A stretch of 64,000 nt of DNA from Hanleya hanleyi (GCA_036873755.1 JAVTVY010020258.1:1-64000); one strand, 5' to 3'. Positions 35,917 through 43,130 are shown, counted from the first letter of the stretch. The notes: generated from the sequence alone by a model not told the origin. Program-made: numbers and translations.

Positions 35917-37167
35917 ATGGAGTCATCATTTTTAGTGAAGCTTCGAAAGTACCGTGTTCGCCTCATTGATGAGATGCAGCATGTGGCCGAATTATGTGAT
36001 TTGCTTATGGAGGAAAACATACTTCTGAAACAGCGTGTCGAAGATATCATGGCTGAGAAAACCACTTCAGCACAAAACAGAGCCCTCATCGATGGTCTAG
36101 TGCGCTCTACCCCCTATGCATTTCTAGCCTTCGTGGAGGGGATGAAGAAGACGGGAAATGAAGAACTAGCAGATCTACTTCAAGCCGACGTTATACAAGA
36201 TGATGATATCTTAGTCATGGATACCACCGAAGAGCGTACAGCTAGCAAACGTACGCACCCAGCGTCTGGTGTACCTGCCAAACGCGCTGCACGACCCAAA
36301 CGGCCCCGACTAACACCTTTAGAAATACCTGAGTCAGTGCTTCAGCCAGTACCCCAGCAAGTGCCTGAGCCTGTGAAAGAAGAAGAAGAGGTGCAACTTC
36401 CTATGTCTGTGCAGGATATCAATAACATTATCCAGCAGGCCTACCAGGCAGCCCACACGGACATTTGGGAGCTCTCAGCCTATTTAACTGTGAGTGTCAA
36501 AGACGAAGAAGTGCATTTTAACGCACCGGCCTATAACGACAGACCCGCTAGGCATATTGCCTTGACCTTCGACACCTGGCAAAAACTAGAGACACTTGAT
36601 TACGCCATCGATGCGGTTATTCGCGACCAGGGGGGTAACGAAGCGAAATTTTATGTGGGTGACGACATCTTTGTCAGCTGTGCCTATTTCAACGACCAGA
36701 TCCTGGTGCATATCCGCAAATGGAAAATGAGGTTAGATACGCAAGAGCGTGTTCCTTGTCCTCAGGGTGTCACCTTGAAAATAACGGCGTGGCGGAAGTT
36801 GCAGAGTCTCACAGCTACAATTCGTCAAGCCCTGGCTTACCAGGTGTCTCACTATATTTATAAGAAGTACATCGACACAGTCCTGGATCTTATCAGACCT
36901 CGCATTCGACACTTGCGTATCCAAGCATGTGCAGGCTGTGGGAACAACAGTCCGATAAACATGCATACGTGTGTGGACAATAGTGTACTCTCATACGCGC
37001 TCATCACTGAGGCACTACAGGACGTGACCGAGGAGCAAATTGCCCTGGCATTGGAAGCTGCCTGCGCTCCCAGAATTCCACGTGAAGAGATTGCTACCTA
37101 CATCTACGTGCACCAGGGGCGGAAAGACGATGATGAGTTCAAACAAGTCTTGTTGCATAACTATTGA
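35917..37167 (+). CDS. CARD plus PC4-like fusion protein
   Basis: 416 codons from the preferred ATG at 35,917. An in-frame ATG at 35,806 would add 37 residues, but the leader and first codons at 35,900-35,927 are nearly identical to those of the ORF at 39,351, which favours 35,917. Residues ~1-89 fit a CARD: K-L-R-K-Y-R-V-R-L-I, L-C-D-L-L, I-L-L, I-M-A-E-K-T, then A-F-L-A-F and E-L-A-D-L-L. CARDs join caspase and inflammasome-type complexes. A nuclear-localisation-like basic run (K-R-A-A-R-P-K-R-P-R) follows at ~122-131. Residues ~243-303 fit the PC4/SUB1 ssDNA-binding fold: F-Y-V-G, I-L-V-H-I-R-K-W, then G-V-T-L-K-I and W-R-K-L. A C-x2-C...H-x-C cluster lies at ~338-352. No introns. Inference: a nuclear regulator that could bridge death/immune signalling and ssDNA or transcription. 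Confidence 0.85.
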   Translation: MESSFLVKLRKYRVRLIDEMQHVAELCDLLMEENILLKQRVEDIMAEKTTSAQNRALIDGLVRSTPYAFLAFVEGMKKTGNEELADLLQADVIQDDDILVMDTTEERTASKRTHPASGVPAKRAARPKRPRLTPLEIPESVLQPVPQQVPEPVKEEEEVQLPMSVQDINNIIQQAYQAAHTDIWELSAYLTVSVKDEEVHFNAPAYNDRPARHIALTFDTWQKLETLDYAIDAVIRDQGGNEAKFYVGDDIFVSCAYFNDQILVHIRKWKMRLDTQERVPCPQGVTLKITAWRKLQSLTATIRQALAYQVSHYIYKKYIDTVLDLIRPRIRHLRIQACAGCGNNSPINMHTCVDNSVLSYALITEALQDVTEEQIALALEAACAPRIPREEIATYIYVHQGRKDDDEFKQVLLHNY

Positions 37168-37228
37168 AGAAGTGTGGTGTTGAAAAACATTTACCGTATT
37201 CCTACACGTTCATTGAAGCGACTTGAGA

Positions 37229-37522
37229 GCGTATAATTGTATTAAAAATTCAATACTCAGAGTTTTTACTGTTAATTGTATTAAAATTCAATACTCAGAG
37301 TTGAAGACGTTCATTCTATTGTCTTGTTGTATAAATATTGAACATTTTCAAGTCTTATTGCATTGGAACATTCAGACATTATCATCTGCCAGTCTTGCTC
37401 AAGCTGAAAATACGGCTTCTCTCCTCACGTATTCCTACACTATGTTCATTTTATGTTCATTCTATGTGCATTGAAGTGCCTTCATAGCGTATAACTGTAT
37501 TAAAATTCAATACCCAGAGTTT
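37229..37522 (+). repeat. 3' UTR repeats of the CARD-PC4 gene
   Basis: 'attgtattaaaa' plus 'ttcaatactcagagtt' occurs at ~37,236 and ~37,275. A variant ('ctgtattaaaattcaatacc') lies at ~37,494. AATAAA follows at 37,550-37,555. This gene lacks the histone-type stem-loop. Confidence 0.7.
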
Positions 37523-37549
37523 GGTGAACACGTTCATTCTATTTGTGTT

Positions 37550-37555
37550 AATAAA
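37550..37555 (+). terminator. Candidate poly(A) signal of the CARD-PC4 gene
   Basis: AATAAA about 385 nt after the stop, the first good signal downstream, followed by a GT/T-rich stretch. Confidence 0.5.
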
Positions 37556-37672
37556 AATAGTAGAAAATTAAAAAATGGTTGTTAGTGTTCATTCTTAAAA
37601 AATTATTATTAAAAAAATTTTTTCATAGGGGTGAGTGTGGGAGCTGGTGTTATTTTTTGGGTGCTTTTTGAA

Positions 37673-37727
37673 TTTAGAAGTTTTCCCTTTCGGAAAGATG
37701 GGGTGGCTCTAAAAAGAGCCTTTGGAA
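37673..37727 (-). repeat. 55-bp inverted repeat shared by the two RING genes' 3' ends
   Basis: Reverse complement of 40,324-40,378, identical over about 55 bp. In each gene the repeat lies just after the stop codon in mRNA sense and contains the histone-type stem-loop plus the purine-rich element. Confidence 0.93.
37705..37720 (-). terminator. Histone-type 3' stem-loop of RING-1
   Basis: In mRNA sense: GGCTCTTTTTAGAGCC, a 6-bp stem with a 4-nt U loop, preceded by CCAAA and followed by ACCCCA. This fits the replication-dependent histone stem-loop in sequence, size and both flanks. CGAAAGGGAAAA begins 12 nt after the stem, where the U7-binding downstream element is expected. It starts 26 nt after the stop codon. 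Confidence 0.9.
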
Positions 37728-37746
37728 AAGTGTTACGACACTTGTT

Positions 37747-38493
37747 TTAGGAGCGGTAGATTCTCTTTACTCCAGCCACCTGCTTCCTACACACGGGACA
37801 CTTGATTTTTAAATGCTGTTCGTCCGTTTCAGCGCAGTGGCACATGTGCCCTATACATGTTAGCGTCACCCAGCATTCTTCACATAGGCATAAATGCCCG
37901 CACGGAAATAGGGCGTACAGGCTTTCCTCGTCTGTACACACGCTGCAGCTTGATTTACTTTCTTCCTTATCTAGGGCTTCTTCTTGTTTTGAAATCATAG
38001 CGTCCATTTGATCCATGTCTTGTCTCATGTGATTAATCTGTTCGTTCAGGCGGGTTACCTCGGCCCAAGAACATGGTGGTGGTGGTGTTGTTGTTGTTGT
38101 TGTTGTTTCGGTAGCCGACGTTGTTATAATCGGTGTTTGGGTAGCCGTTGTATTTGCTGGAGGTCTGTTACTGTTTAACCAGGGGAGTTCTTCTTCATCA
38201 GTTACATCCTCATCATCTTCTTCTTCCATTGCCACCCTCCTGATCTCTTCGTCTTGTTCTTGACTTCGCTGTCTTATCAACCTCGCATCTTCTTCCATTG
38301 CCTCCCTCCTGAGCTCTTCTAGTTGTTCTTCACTTCGCCGTATCATCGTTTCGTCGGCAATAACCTGCTGAAAGCTTGTAATTATTGTCACTCCATCGTT
38401 ATGTTCATCTCCACTCGTAATCACCTCTCTGTGTTCTCTAGGTTCTCTAGGATCTCTAGGATCGGTGAATAGCCTTCGTCTTGTACCCATCAT
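37747..38493 (-). CDS. RING-finger protein 1 (putative E3 ubiquitin ligase)
   Basis: 248 codons. N-terminal half: two related acidic/arginine-rich helical segments (E-E-Q-L-E-E-L-R-R-E-A-M-E-E and Q-E-Q-D-E-E-I-R-R-V-A-M-E-E), probably an internal duplication. A T/P-rich linker (~115-140) and a second likely coiled coil (~145-178) follow. The C-terminal C3HC4 RING has C183, C186, C198, H200, C204, C207, C232 and C235. The ~24-residue gap before the last C-P-V-C pair is long and itself holds C and H residues. RINGs recruit ubiquitin E2 enzymes; the substrate is unknown. It is divergent from RING-2, with a TATA box ~40 nt upstream and a histone-type stem-loop after the stop. Confidence 0.85.
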   Translation of the reverse strand: MMGTRRRLFTDPRDPREPREHREVITSGDEHNDGVTIITSFQQVIADETMIRRSEEQLEELRREAMEEDARLIRQRSQEQDEEIRRVAMEEEDDEDVTDEEELPWLNSNRPPANTTATQTPIITTSATETTTTTTTPPPPCSWAEVTRLNEQINHMRQDMDQMDAMISKQEEALDKEESKSSCSVCTDEESLYALFPCGHLCLCEECWVTLTCIGHMCHCAETDEQHLKIKCPVCRKQVAGVKRIYRS

Positions 38494-38516
38494 TGTAGTT
38501 GTGAATAAATGGCAAC

Positions 38517-38537
38517 ATACTACGCGTTATTTATAGT
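38517..38537 (-). promoter_or_regulatory. Core promoter of RING-1
   Basis: Minus-strand ACTATAAATAACGCG followed by TAGTAT. It is nearly identical to the RING-2 promoter at 39,297-39,317 and abuts the internal YY1-type array. Confidence 0.8.
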
Positions 38538-38540
38538 CTA

Positions 38541-38665
38541 GGCGGCTGTGGTGGGTGGTGGTGGATGGTGGGTTTAAGATGGCGGCTGTGGTGGGTGGTG
38601 GTGGATGGTGGGTTTAAGATGGCGGCTGTGGTGGGTGGTGGTGGATGGTGGGTTTAAGATGGCGG
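38541..38665 (+). repeat. Internal array of the 40-bp YY1-type unit (three copies)
   Basis: Same unit as 35,439-35,655, in the same orientation, lying directly upstream of the RING-1 TATA box. A diverged variant ('gtgggtccaagatggtgg') continues to ~38,692. Confidence 0.93.
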
Positions 38666-38777
38666 CCTGTGGCAGTGGGTCCAAGATGGTGGTATCTGCT
38701 AAAAAAATTTGTGTTTTATTTTCCCAACTTTAAAACGGGTCTCATTTTTTGCAATAAATGTGAGTTCACTGCAGCAT

Positions 38778-38937
38778 GTTTATCGAAAAGAAAAAAACTA
38801 GGAAATTTTATCCTTGGGCTACGGTAACACACTCCCCATTTGACACCCATAGCTGTACTCACATTTTGCCTGCACACTGTATAGTGCTGTGTTACCGTAG
38901 CCCAAGGATAAAATTTCCTAGTTTTCTTTCGATAAAC
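38778..38937. repeat. Large hairpin: ~50-bp arms, 56-nt loop
   Basis: 38,778-38,831 is the reverse complement of 38,888-38,937 apart from a few extra A residues in the left arm. The arms share 'taggaaattttatccttggg' and 'ctacggtaacaca'. It lies between the divergent RING genes. It could be an origin-like cruciform, a hairpin RNA source or a small fold-back insertion. Confidence 0.92.
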
Positions 38938-39296
38938 CAGCTACAATTTTCAGGGTGACATTATAAGGCTGTGAGCAACATACTTGACGTATTTTTACCC
39001 AGGAAAACCGATTTATTTCCAGTGTATCGGGTTTCCCACACTATCTATCCATAACGTTATGGGTTTAAAAATCGATAAAATCATTAAAATAGTGACTTAG
39101 TCTACCGCTACCCTTCTAAATTTTTAAATGCTACACGATGAGTTGCTCCAGTTCGACTTGAAATAAAATTTATACGTGCACTCGCATTTATTGCAAAATC
39201 ACACTGGTTTAAAATTGCAAAAGAAACACAAAAATATTTCTCCAGCGTAAGTGAGCACAAAAAAATATAAAAATTACGCTGACGTCCGCGCGTTAC

Positions 39297-39317
39297 ACTA
39301 TAAATAGCGCGCAGTAT
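39297..39317 (+). promoter_or_regulatory. Core promoter of the acidic/RING-2 locus
   Basis: ACTATAAATAGCGCG followed by CAGTAT, which differs at only two positions from the RING-1 promoter on the other strand. The leader 'agcctgagtccacagtc' and the first codons match the CARD-PC4 gene. Confidence 0.82.
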
Positions 39318-39350
39318 TTACTGATTCTAGACGAGCCTGAGTCCACAGTC

Positions 39351-39656
39351 ATGGAGTCATCCCTGTTGGCTGAAATCATGGATATTGACATACCAGACTT
39401 CATCATAAATCATGATGATGAACTACAACTGCTCGGAGCCATCGATATGGTACATGACGAGCCATGGATCGATGCTATTATAGGAGACTTATTTAAAGAC
39501 GAACCCCAGGACCACCCTAATCAAGACCCCCAGGAGCCACACCGGATCTTAGTGACCCCTCAGCAGCGACACCGGATCTTAGTGACCCCCCAGCAGCGAC
39601 ACCGGATCTTACCACAGTCGAATACCAACGTTTTGACGACATGGACCGAGTGCTAG
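39351..39656 (+). CDS. Acidic N-terminal ORF, likely first part of the RING-2 protein
   Basis: 101 codons, rich in D, E and I. It begins M-E-S-S like the CARD protein at 35,917. From ~residue 60 it reads a 30-bp repeat (39,541-39,610) as H-R-I-L-V-T-P-Q-Q-R. The RING-2 frame is open from 39,521, where the same repeat reads P-D-L-S-D-P-x-A-A-T, a more protein-like acidic repeat that runs straight into RING-2. A run of five C (39,527-39,531) marks where a one-base shift would join the frames. So either two overlapping ORFs, a -1 frameshift, or an indel or assembly error. Confidence 0.55.
   Translation: MESSLLAEIMDIDIPDFIINHDDELQLLGAIDMVHDEPWIDAIIGDLFKDEPQDHPNQDPQEPHRILVTPQQRHRILVTPQQRHRILPQSNTNVLTTWTEC
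39541..39610 (+). repeat. 30-bp coding repeat
   Basis: 'accggatctt' starts at 39,541, 39,571 and 39,601. Two full units differ by one base, and a third is partial. Confidence 0.9.
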
Positions 39657-40312
39657 AAGATATGTTGAAACAACAAAGCCTCCAAGCTAAAGGAGAAGAA
39701 GGACAAGAAGAGGGAGAACAACAAGCAGGAGAAACGGAAGAAGAAACAGAAGAAACAGAAGAAGAAACAGAAACAGAAGAAGAAGAAGGACAAGAAGGAG
39801 AAGAAGGCGAAGGACAAGCAAAAGAGAAGAGGAAAGACTCAAGAAAAAACAGAAAAGACTCAAGAAAAAACAGAAAAGACAGAAAAGACTCAAGAAAAGA
39901 CGCAAAAGACTCAAGAAAACACAGAAAAGACGGAAGAAGAAATAGAAAAGACGCAAGAAAAAACAGAAAAGACGCAAGAAAAAACAGAATAAGAGAGAAC
40001 ACAAGAAAAATAAGCAAAAAAGAAAACGAAGACGTCATCCACTACGCTTCCGCAATAACAACAACAACACTGGCACCCAACACAGAATGCCAAGCAGCAT
40101 CCTATTTACGCTGCGTGGAATGCTGTAACCACTTCGCCAAATACGCTATTTTCGCCTGTGGGCATCAAGCCTTGTGTATAGCTTGTATACATCGACATGC
40201 CCGATTACCAGAGTGTCCGGACGATTACAACCCCCTAGTGTGTGAATTCATAGCCTTGATATGCCCGGTGTGTACTGTGAGAAGACAATGCCACCTGGCC
40301 CCAACGATGTAA
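39641..40312 (+). CDS. RING-finger protein 2 with acidic and basic low-complexity blocks
   Basis: 223 codons from the ATG at 39,641. The real protein may start further upstream (see the 39,351 ORF). Residues ~20-65 are E/G/Q/T-rich and strongly acidic; ~66-125 are K/R/D/N/S-rich and strongly basic, with a repeated S-R-K-N-R-K-D unit. The coding strand there is almost all purine, which keeps other frames open and creates hydrophobic shadow ORFs on the minus strand. The C-terminal RING has C158, C161, C173, H175, C179, C182, C208 and C211, with a long gap before the last C-P-V-C, as in RING-1. Putative E3 ligase. A histone-type stem-loop begins 18 nt after the stop. Confidence 0.82.
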   Translation: MDRVLEDMLKQQSLQAKGEEGQEEGEQQAGETEEETEETEEETETEEEEGQEGEEGEGQAKEKRKDSRKNRKDSRKNRKDRKDSRKDAKDSRKHRKDGRRNRKDARKNRKDARKNRIRENTRKISKKENEDVIHYASAITTTTLAPNTECQAASYLRCVECCNHFAKYAIFACGHQALCIACIHRHARLPECPDDYNPLVCEFIALICPVCTVRRQCHLAPTM

Positions 40313-40323
40313 TGCCTTACATC

Positions 40324-40378
40324 TTCCAAAGGCTCTTTTTAGAGCCACCCCATCTTTCCGAAAGGGAAAACTTCTAAA
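40324..40378 (+). repeat. 55-bp inverted repeat, RING-2 side
   Basis: Reverse complement of 37,673-37,727. It contains the RING-2 stem-loop and purine element. Confidence 0.93.
40331..40346 (+). terminator. Histone-type 3' stem-loop of RING-2
   Basis: GGCTCTTTTTAGAGCC with 5' CCAAA and 3' ACCCCA flanks. CGAAAGGGAAAA starts 12 nt after the stem. It fits the replication-dependent histone 3'-end signal. Confidence 0.92.
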
Positions 40379-40445
40379 CTGAAAAGCACGAAATAAAAAA
40401 AATAACACCACTCCCACACACATACCTAGGTAACAATAGGTAAAT

Positions 40446-41695
40446 AACACATCAATTTCCAGGTTAAAAGTCCATTCCACTCTTTATAATATTACCCCAA
40501 TACATTCTGGGTGACGAAAGTCCGTTATGATTCGGGCTGTAATGTTATTCCTTTTACCGATGTAAAAGTAGTAACAAGACTTACAGACTGATGTCGCACA
40601 GGGTCGCCATCAATTTCCAGGTTAAAAGTCCATTCCACTCTTTATAATATTACCCCAATACATTCTGGGTGACGACAGAATGCCTTCATTTTACACCAAA
40701 TTCACCTAGTCTAAATTTTGCCATGTTAAAAAAAAAAAAAAAACCTAGCCCGTAGCTGTATACGTTATAGGTGCATGTTTATGTTGGGAGTTACTTTCCC
40801 TTGATCACTGTACGTTTACTTTGATCGTAATAAAATTCGTATCGTATCGTATCGTACCCGTACCCTGTTCTAGAAAATAATTAAATTGAGATTACAATGC
40901 AATTTTGTAGGCTCGCTCCAAGATAAATATACTTCAGAACATTTGCGACGCTAGATCTGCGTGTCATTTGTGCCTGGACTGTAACAATTAAGAATTCGCT
41001 CACAGGGCGGGGAGAAGGCAACATTGAAATCGTCTCCAGGGCTTCACCGGCCTATGGGTGATTAGCAGATGACCCCTCAAGCCGATAGAAATTCCATTCT
41101 CAGTGCCTGTAACGGCCGCTAGATGGCGTGATCCACAACTCACCAAAATGATTCGCAACTCCCCACGCTGGTGCACTGAAGCGGAGGCTATTTTTTCATC
41201 GATTGACTAGTCCGATTGAAGAATTTTTTACTGATGATTCGGGCTGTAATGTTATCTGCAATCATGCCGCTCATTTTGCACCAAATTTTTGCATGGGTTA
41301 GCCCTAAAACACTGAGAATTTCTTTTGTTACTTTCCCTTGATCACTGTACGTTTTCTTTCATCGTAATAAAGATACGGTGCAGGCGAGCTTTGTTTTACC
41401 GATGTAAAAGCGGTAACAAGACATACAGATTCCGGTAGGATACGTGTATTTATCACACGTTAAAGAAGGCGGGCTTCCTTTTACCGATGTAAAAGTAGTA
41501 ACAAGACTTACATATTTATCACACGTTAAAGAAGGCGGGCTTCCTTTTACCGATGTAAAAGTAGTAACAAGACTTACAGACTGATGTCGCACAGGGTCGC
41601 CAAGGACAGTGACAATATCTGCAATCATGCCGCTCATTTTGCACCAAATTTTTGCATGGGTTAGCCCTAAAACACTGAGAGAAAAAAAAACCTGT
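40446..41695. repeat. Patchwork of short direct repeats
   Basis: 'ccattccactctttataata' plus 'ttaccccaatacattctggg' occurs at ~40,462 and ~40,629. 'cttttaccgatgtaaaag' followed by 'taacaagac.tacag/a' occurs near 40,551, 41,395, 41,480 and 41,545. 'aatcatgccgctcattttgc' plus 'accaaatttttgcatgggtt' occurs at ~41,260 and ~41,622. TTTTACCGATGTAAAA is itself an inverted repeat. The minus-strand ORF 41,359-41,796 is built from these repeats. Confidence 0.85.
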
Positions 41696-41859
41696 GTGTT
41701 TGGAAGTAAGAGGTTAGCCCTGAAAAGGACCGTTAATCGGGCAGGGATTGTTTTTTGGTGTTGCAGTTTGCTAATACTATAGAATAAAGAGGGCATGATG
41801 TAGGACCTGTGATTTGAATTTGTGCCAAGTTAGAAGCTCTCTTTCGACAGCAATGGGTT

Positions 41860-41875
41860 GGCCCTGAAAAGGGCC
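41860..41875 (-). terminator. Histone-type 3' stem-loop of the 111-residue gene
   Basis: In mRNA sense: GGCCCTTTTCAGGGCC, a canonical 6-bp stem with UUUC loop, with 5' CCAAC and 3' AACCCA flanks. CGAAAGAGAGCTTC starts 13 nt later, again at the place of a U7-type element. It lies 56 nt after the stop. The stem differs from the RING copies yet keeps pairing, so it is not just a recent duplicate. Confidence 0.9.
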
Positions 41876-41931
41876 GTTGGAGTGAATTTGTTAACCCTGT
41901 TTTCTTCAGGGGGAGTTTTCCTGTCTACTCC

Positions 41932-42267
41932 TTACATGTTGCTGACGGAAAAATATGTATAGCCTGGCCTCAGTTTGTACAGGTGTTGTTGTTGTTCGTC
42001 ATTGGCGTCGTCAGCATGAATGGGAAGATCGTCTATTATGTTGGTGGGTGGAATGGTAGAGGCCGCCTCATGTTCTTGTGTTGGTAGTGATTGTTTCACC
42101 TCTTTCACCTCTTTCACAATCTTCTCTTTTTCTCGGCGGTCTGTCTCCATTTTTCCAGCGTCTGTCGTGGTGGATATCCTCGCTACCACACGGTTTCGCC
42201 CGGAGGCCTTGCTGGTTGATATCTTCGCTACAGCGCGGCTCATCTTGTTTTCTTCAATATATCTCAA
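41932..42267 (-). CDS. Small charged protein, function unknown
   Basis: 111 codons from 42,267. An alternative in-frame ATG at 42,243 (M-S-R-A-V-A-K) would give 103 residues. The N-terminal third is basic and holds two similar segments, A-V-A-K-I-S-T-S-K-A and V-V-A-R-I-S-T-T-T-D. A K/E-rich helix (E-K-E-K-I-V-K-E-V-K-E-V-K) follows, then an acidic tail with P-I-H-A-D-D-A-N-D-E. No known domain. Reality is supported by its signals: a TATA box and five CCAAT boxes upstream, and a histone-type stem-loop with purine element downstream, all on the same strand. The histone-like promoter, ending and basic N-terminus make a chromatin or DNA-binding role plausible but unproven. Confidence 0.65.
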   Translation of the reverse strand: MRYIEENKMSRAVAKISTSKASGRNRVVARISTTTDAGKMETDRREKEKIVKEVKEVKQSLPTQEHEAASTIPPTNIIDDLPIHADDANDEQQQHLYKLRPGYTYFSVSNM

Positions 42268-42324
42268 TGTCTTCTAAGGGTCTGTGAAAAGTTTTGAAAT
42301 GCCCCGCAACACGCTCCCGCTGGC

Positions 42325-42436
42325 TTTATACTCACATACAGGTCATTTTCATTGGCTTCATTGGTTCTTTTTAGGCCTAGCAGATTGGCTCTTTTGATAG
42401 CCATTTCATTGGCTCTGTTTATAGACATCTCATTGG
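42325..42436 (-). promoter_or_regulatory. TATA box and five CCAAT boxes of the 111-residue gene
   Basis: TATAAA (minus) at 42,325-42,330. Minus-strand CCAAT boxes lie at 42,351, 42,360, 42,384, 42,408 and 42,432, the last four exactly 24 bp apart. A plus-strand CCAAT lies at 42,437. NF-Y-type CCAAT boxes are typical of histone and S-phase promoters. Confidence 0.8.
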
Positions 42437-42450
42437 CCAATAGTGGGCTG

Positions 42451-42680
42451 GACCACCCTTCCTGGGTTAACGCCAGAATCCCGTGATTTTGCACGAAATT
42501 CGTCGAGTGGAAAATTTCCATGTTAAATGAATGCGTGTATTAATAACATGATAGTCGATGTACACGTGGCTGATGAATGTCTAGGCCCACGTGCGACCAC
42601 CCTTCCTGGGTTAATTCTCAATCCACATATTTTTGCACCAAATTTGTCAATGTTAAATGATTGCGTGTATTATTTATTAT
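42451..42680. repeat. ~90-bp diverged direct repeat
   Basis: 'gaccacccttcctgggttaa' starts a block at 42,450 and again at 42,595. Both blocks continue with 'ttttgcac.aaatt.gtc' and 'atgttaaatga.tgcgtgtatta'. Confidence 0.8.
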
Positions 42681-43130
42681 TATATTCCATCCCCCTTAAA
42701 TTTTACCCGGTGGGGACAAACATGTTGGCACGCTCCGCAATTTCCTCCGCAAAATCCTCAATCGGAAGGTCTTCAATCAAAATATAATTTAGTTCAATAG
42801 AATAGCTTTATAATATGAGATATTTTGTATTGATCTTACTGTACATACTGGATTTATATAGGTCCTAGTTCAATTGAATTGGAACTGAGCCAATTATTGC
42901 AGTCTTTCAAAATGTTTGCCTATTTATACAGCCATTACTGTCAGTTTAAACCATGTTTTGAATTTGATGACTGATTTCAAAAGTTGAAAGTATATAGCAG
43001 TTAGAACATATCCACAGGATCACATATGTCCTGTGTGACCATATGATCGTGTATAAATTGCACCACTGCGCCTGACAGCTGAAGAAATTGAAACATTTTT
43101 GCTTCGCTTTGCTCGGCAAATATGAAATCA
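42681..43130. other. Intergenic, upstream of the decayed C2H2 copy
   Basis: AT-rich. A TATA-like GTATAAATT lies at 43,051-43,059. No ORF of interest. Confidence 0.5.

Noticed and set aside
39517..40038. Long minus-strand ORFs rich in S, F, L
   Set aside because: They are the complement of the purine-rich low-complexity coding tract of RING-2, with no independent promoter or motif.
40109..40125. L-R-C-V-E in RING-2, an LxCxE (Rb-binding) match
   Set aside because: The C is a zinc ligand of the RING, so the match is explained by the RING itself. Suggestive given the S-phase signals, but not supportable.
41714..41730. Second stem-loop-like word (minus GGTCCTTTTCAGGGCT)
   Set aside because: Needs G-U pairs, lacks a purine element downstream, and lies past the good stem-loop. 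Treated as a decayed copy.
41359..41796. 145-codon minus-strand ORF with a repeated S-V-K-G-S-P-P-S-L-T-C-D-K-Y segment
   Set aside because: Built from the non-coding repeat modules of 40.4-41.7 kb, with no promoter. I keep it as repeat, not gene, though the C-D-K-Y/C-x-x-C pattern is worth a search.
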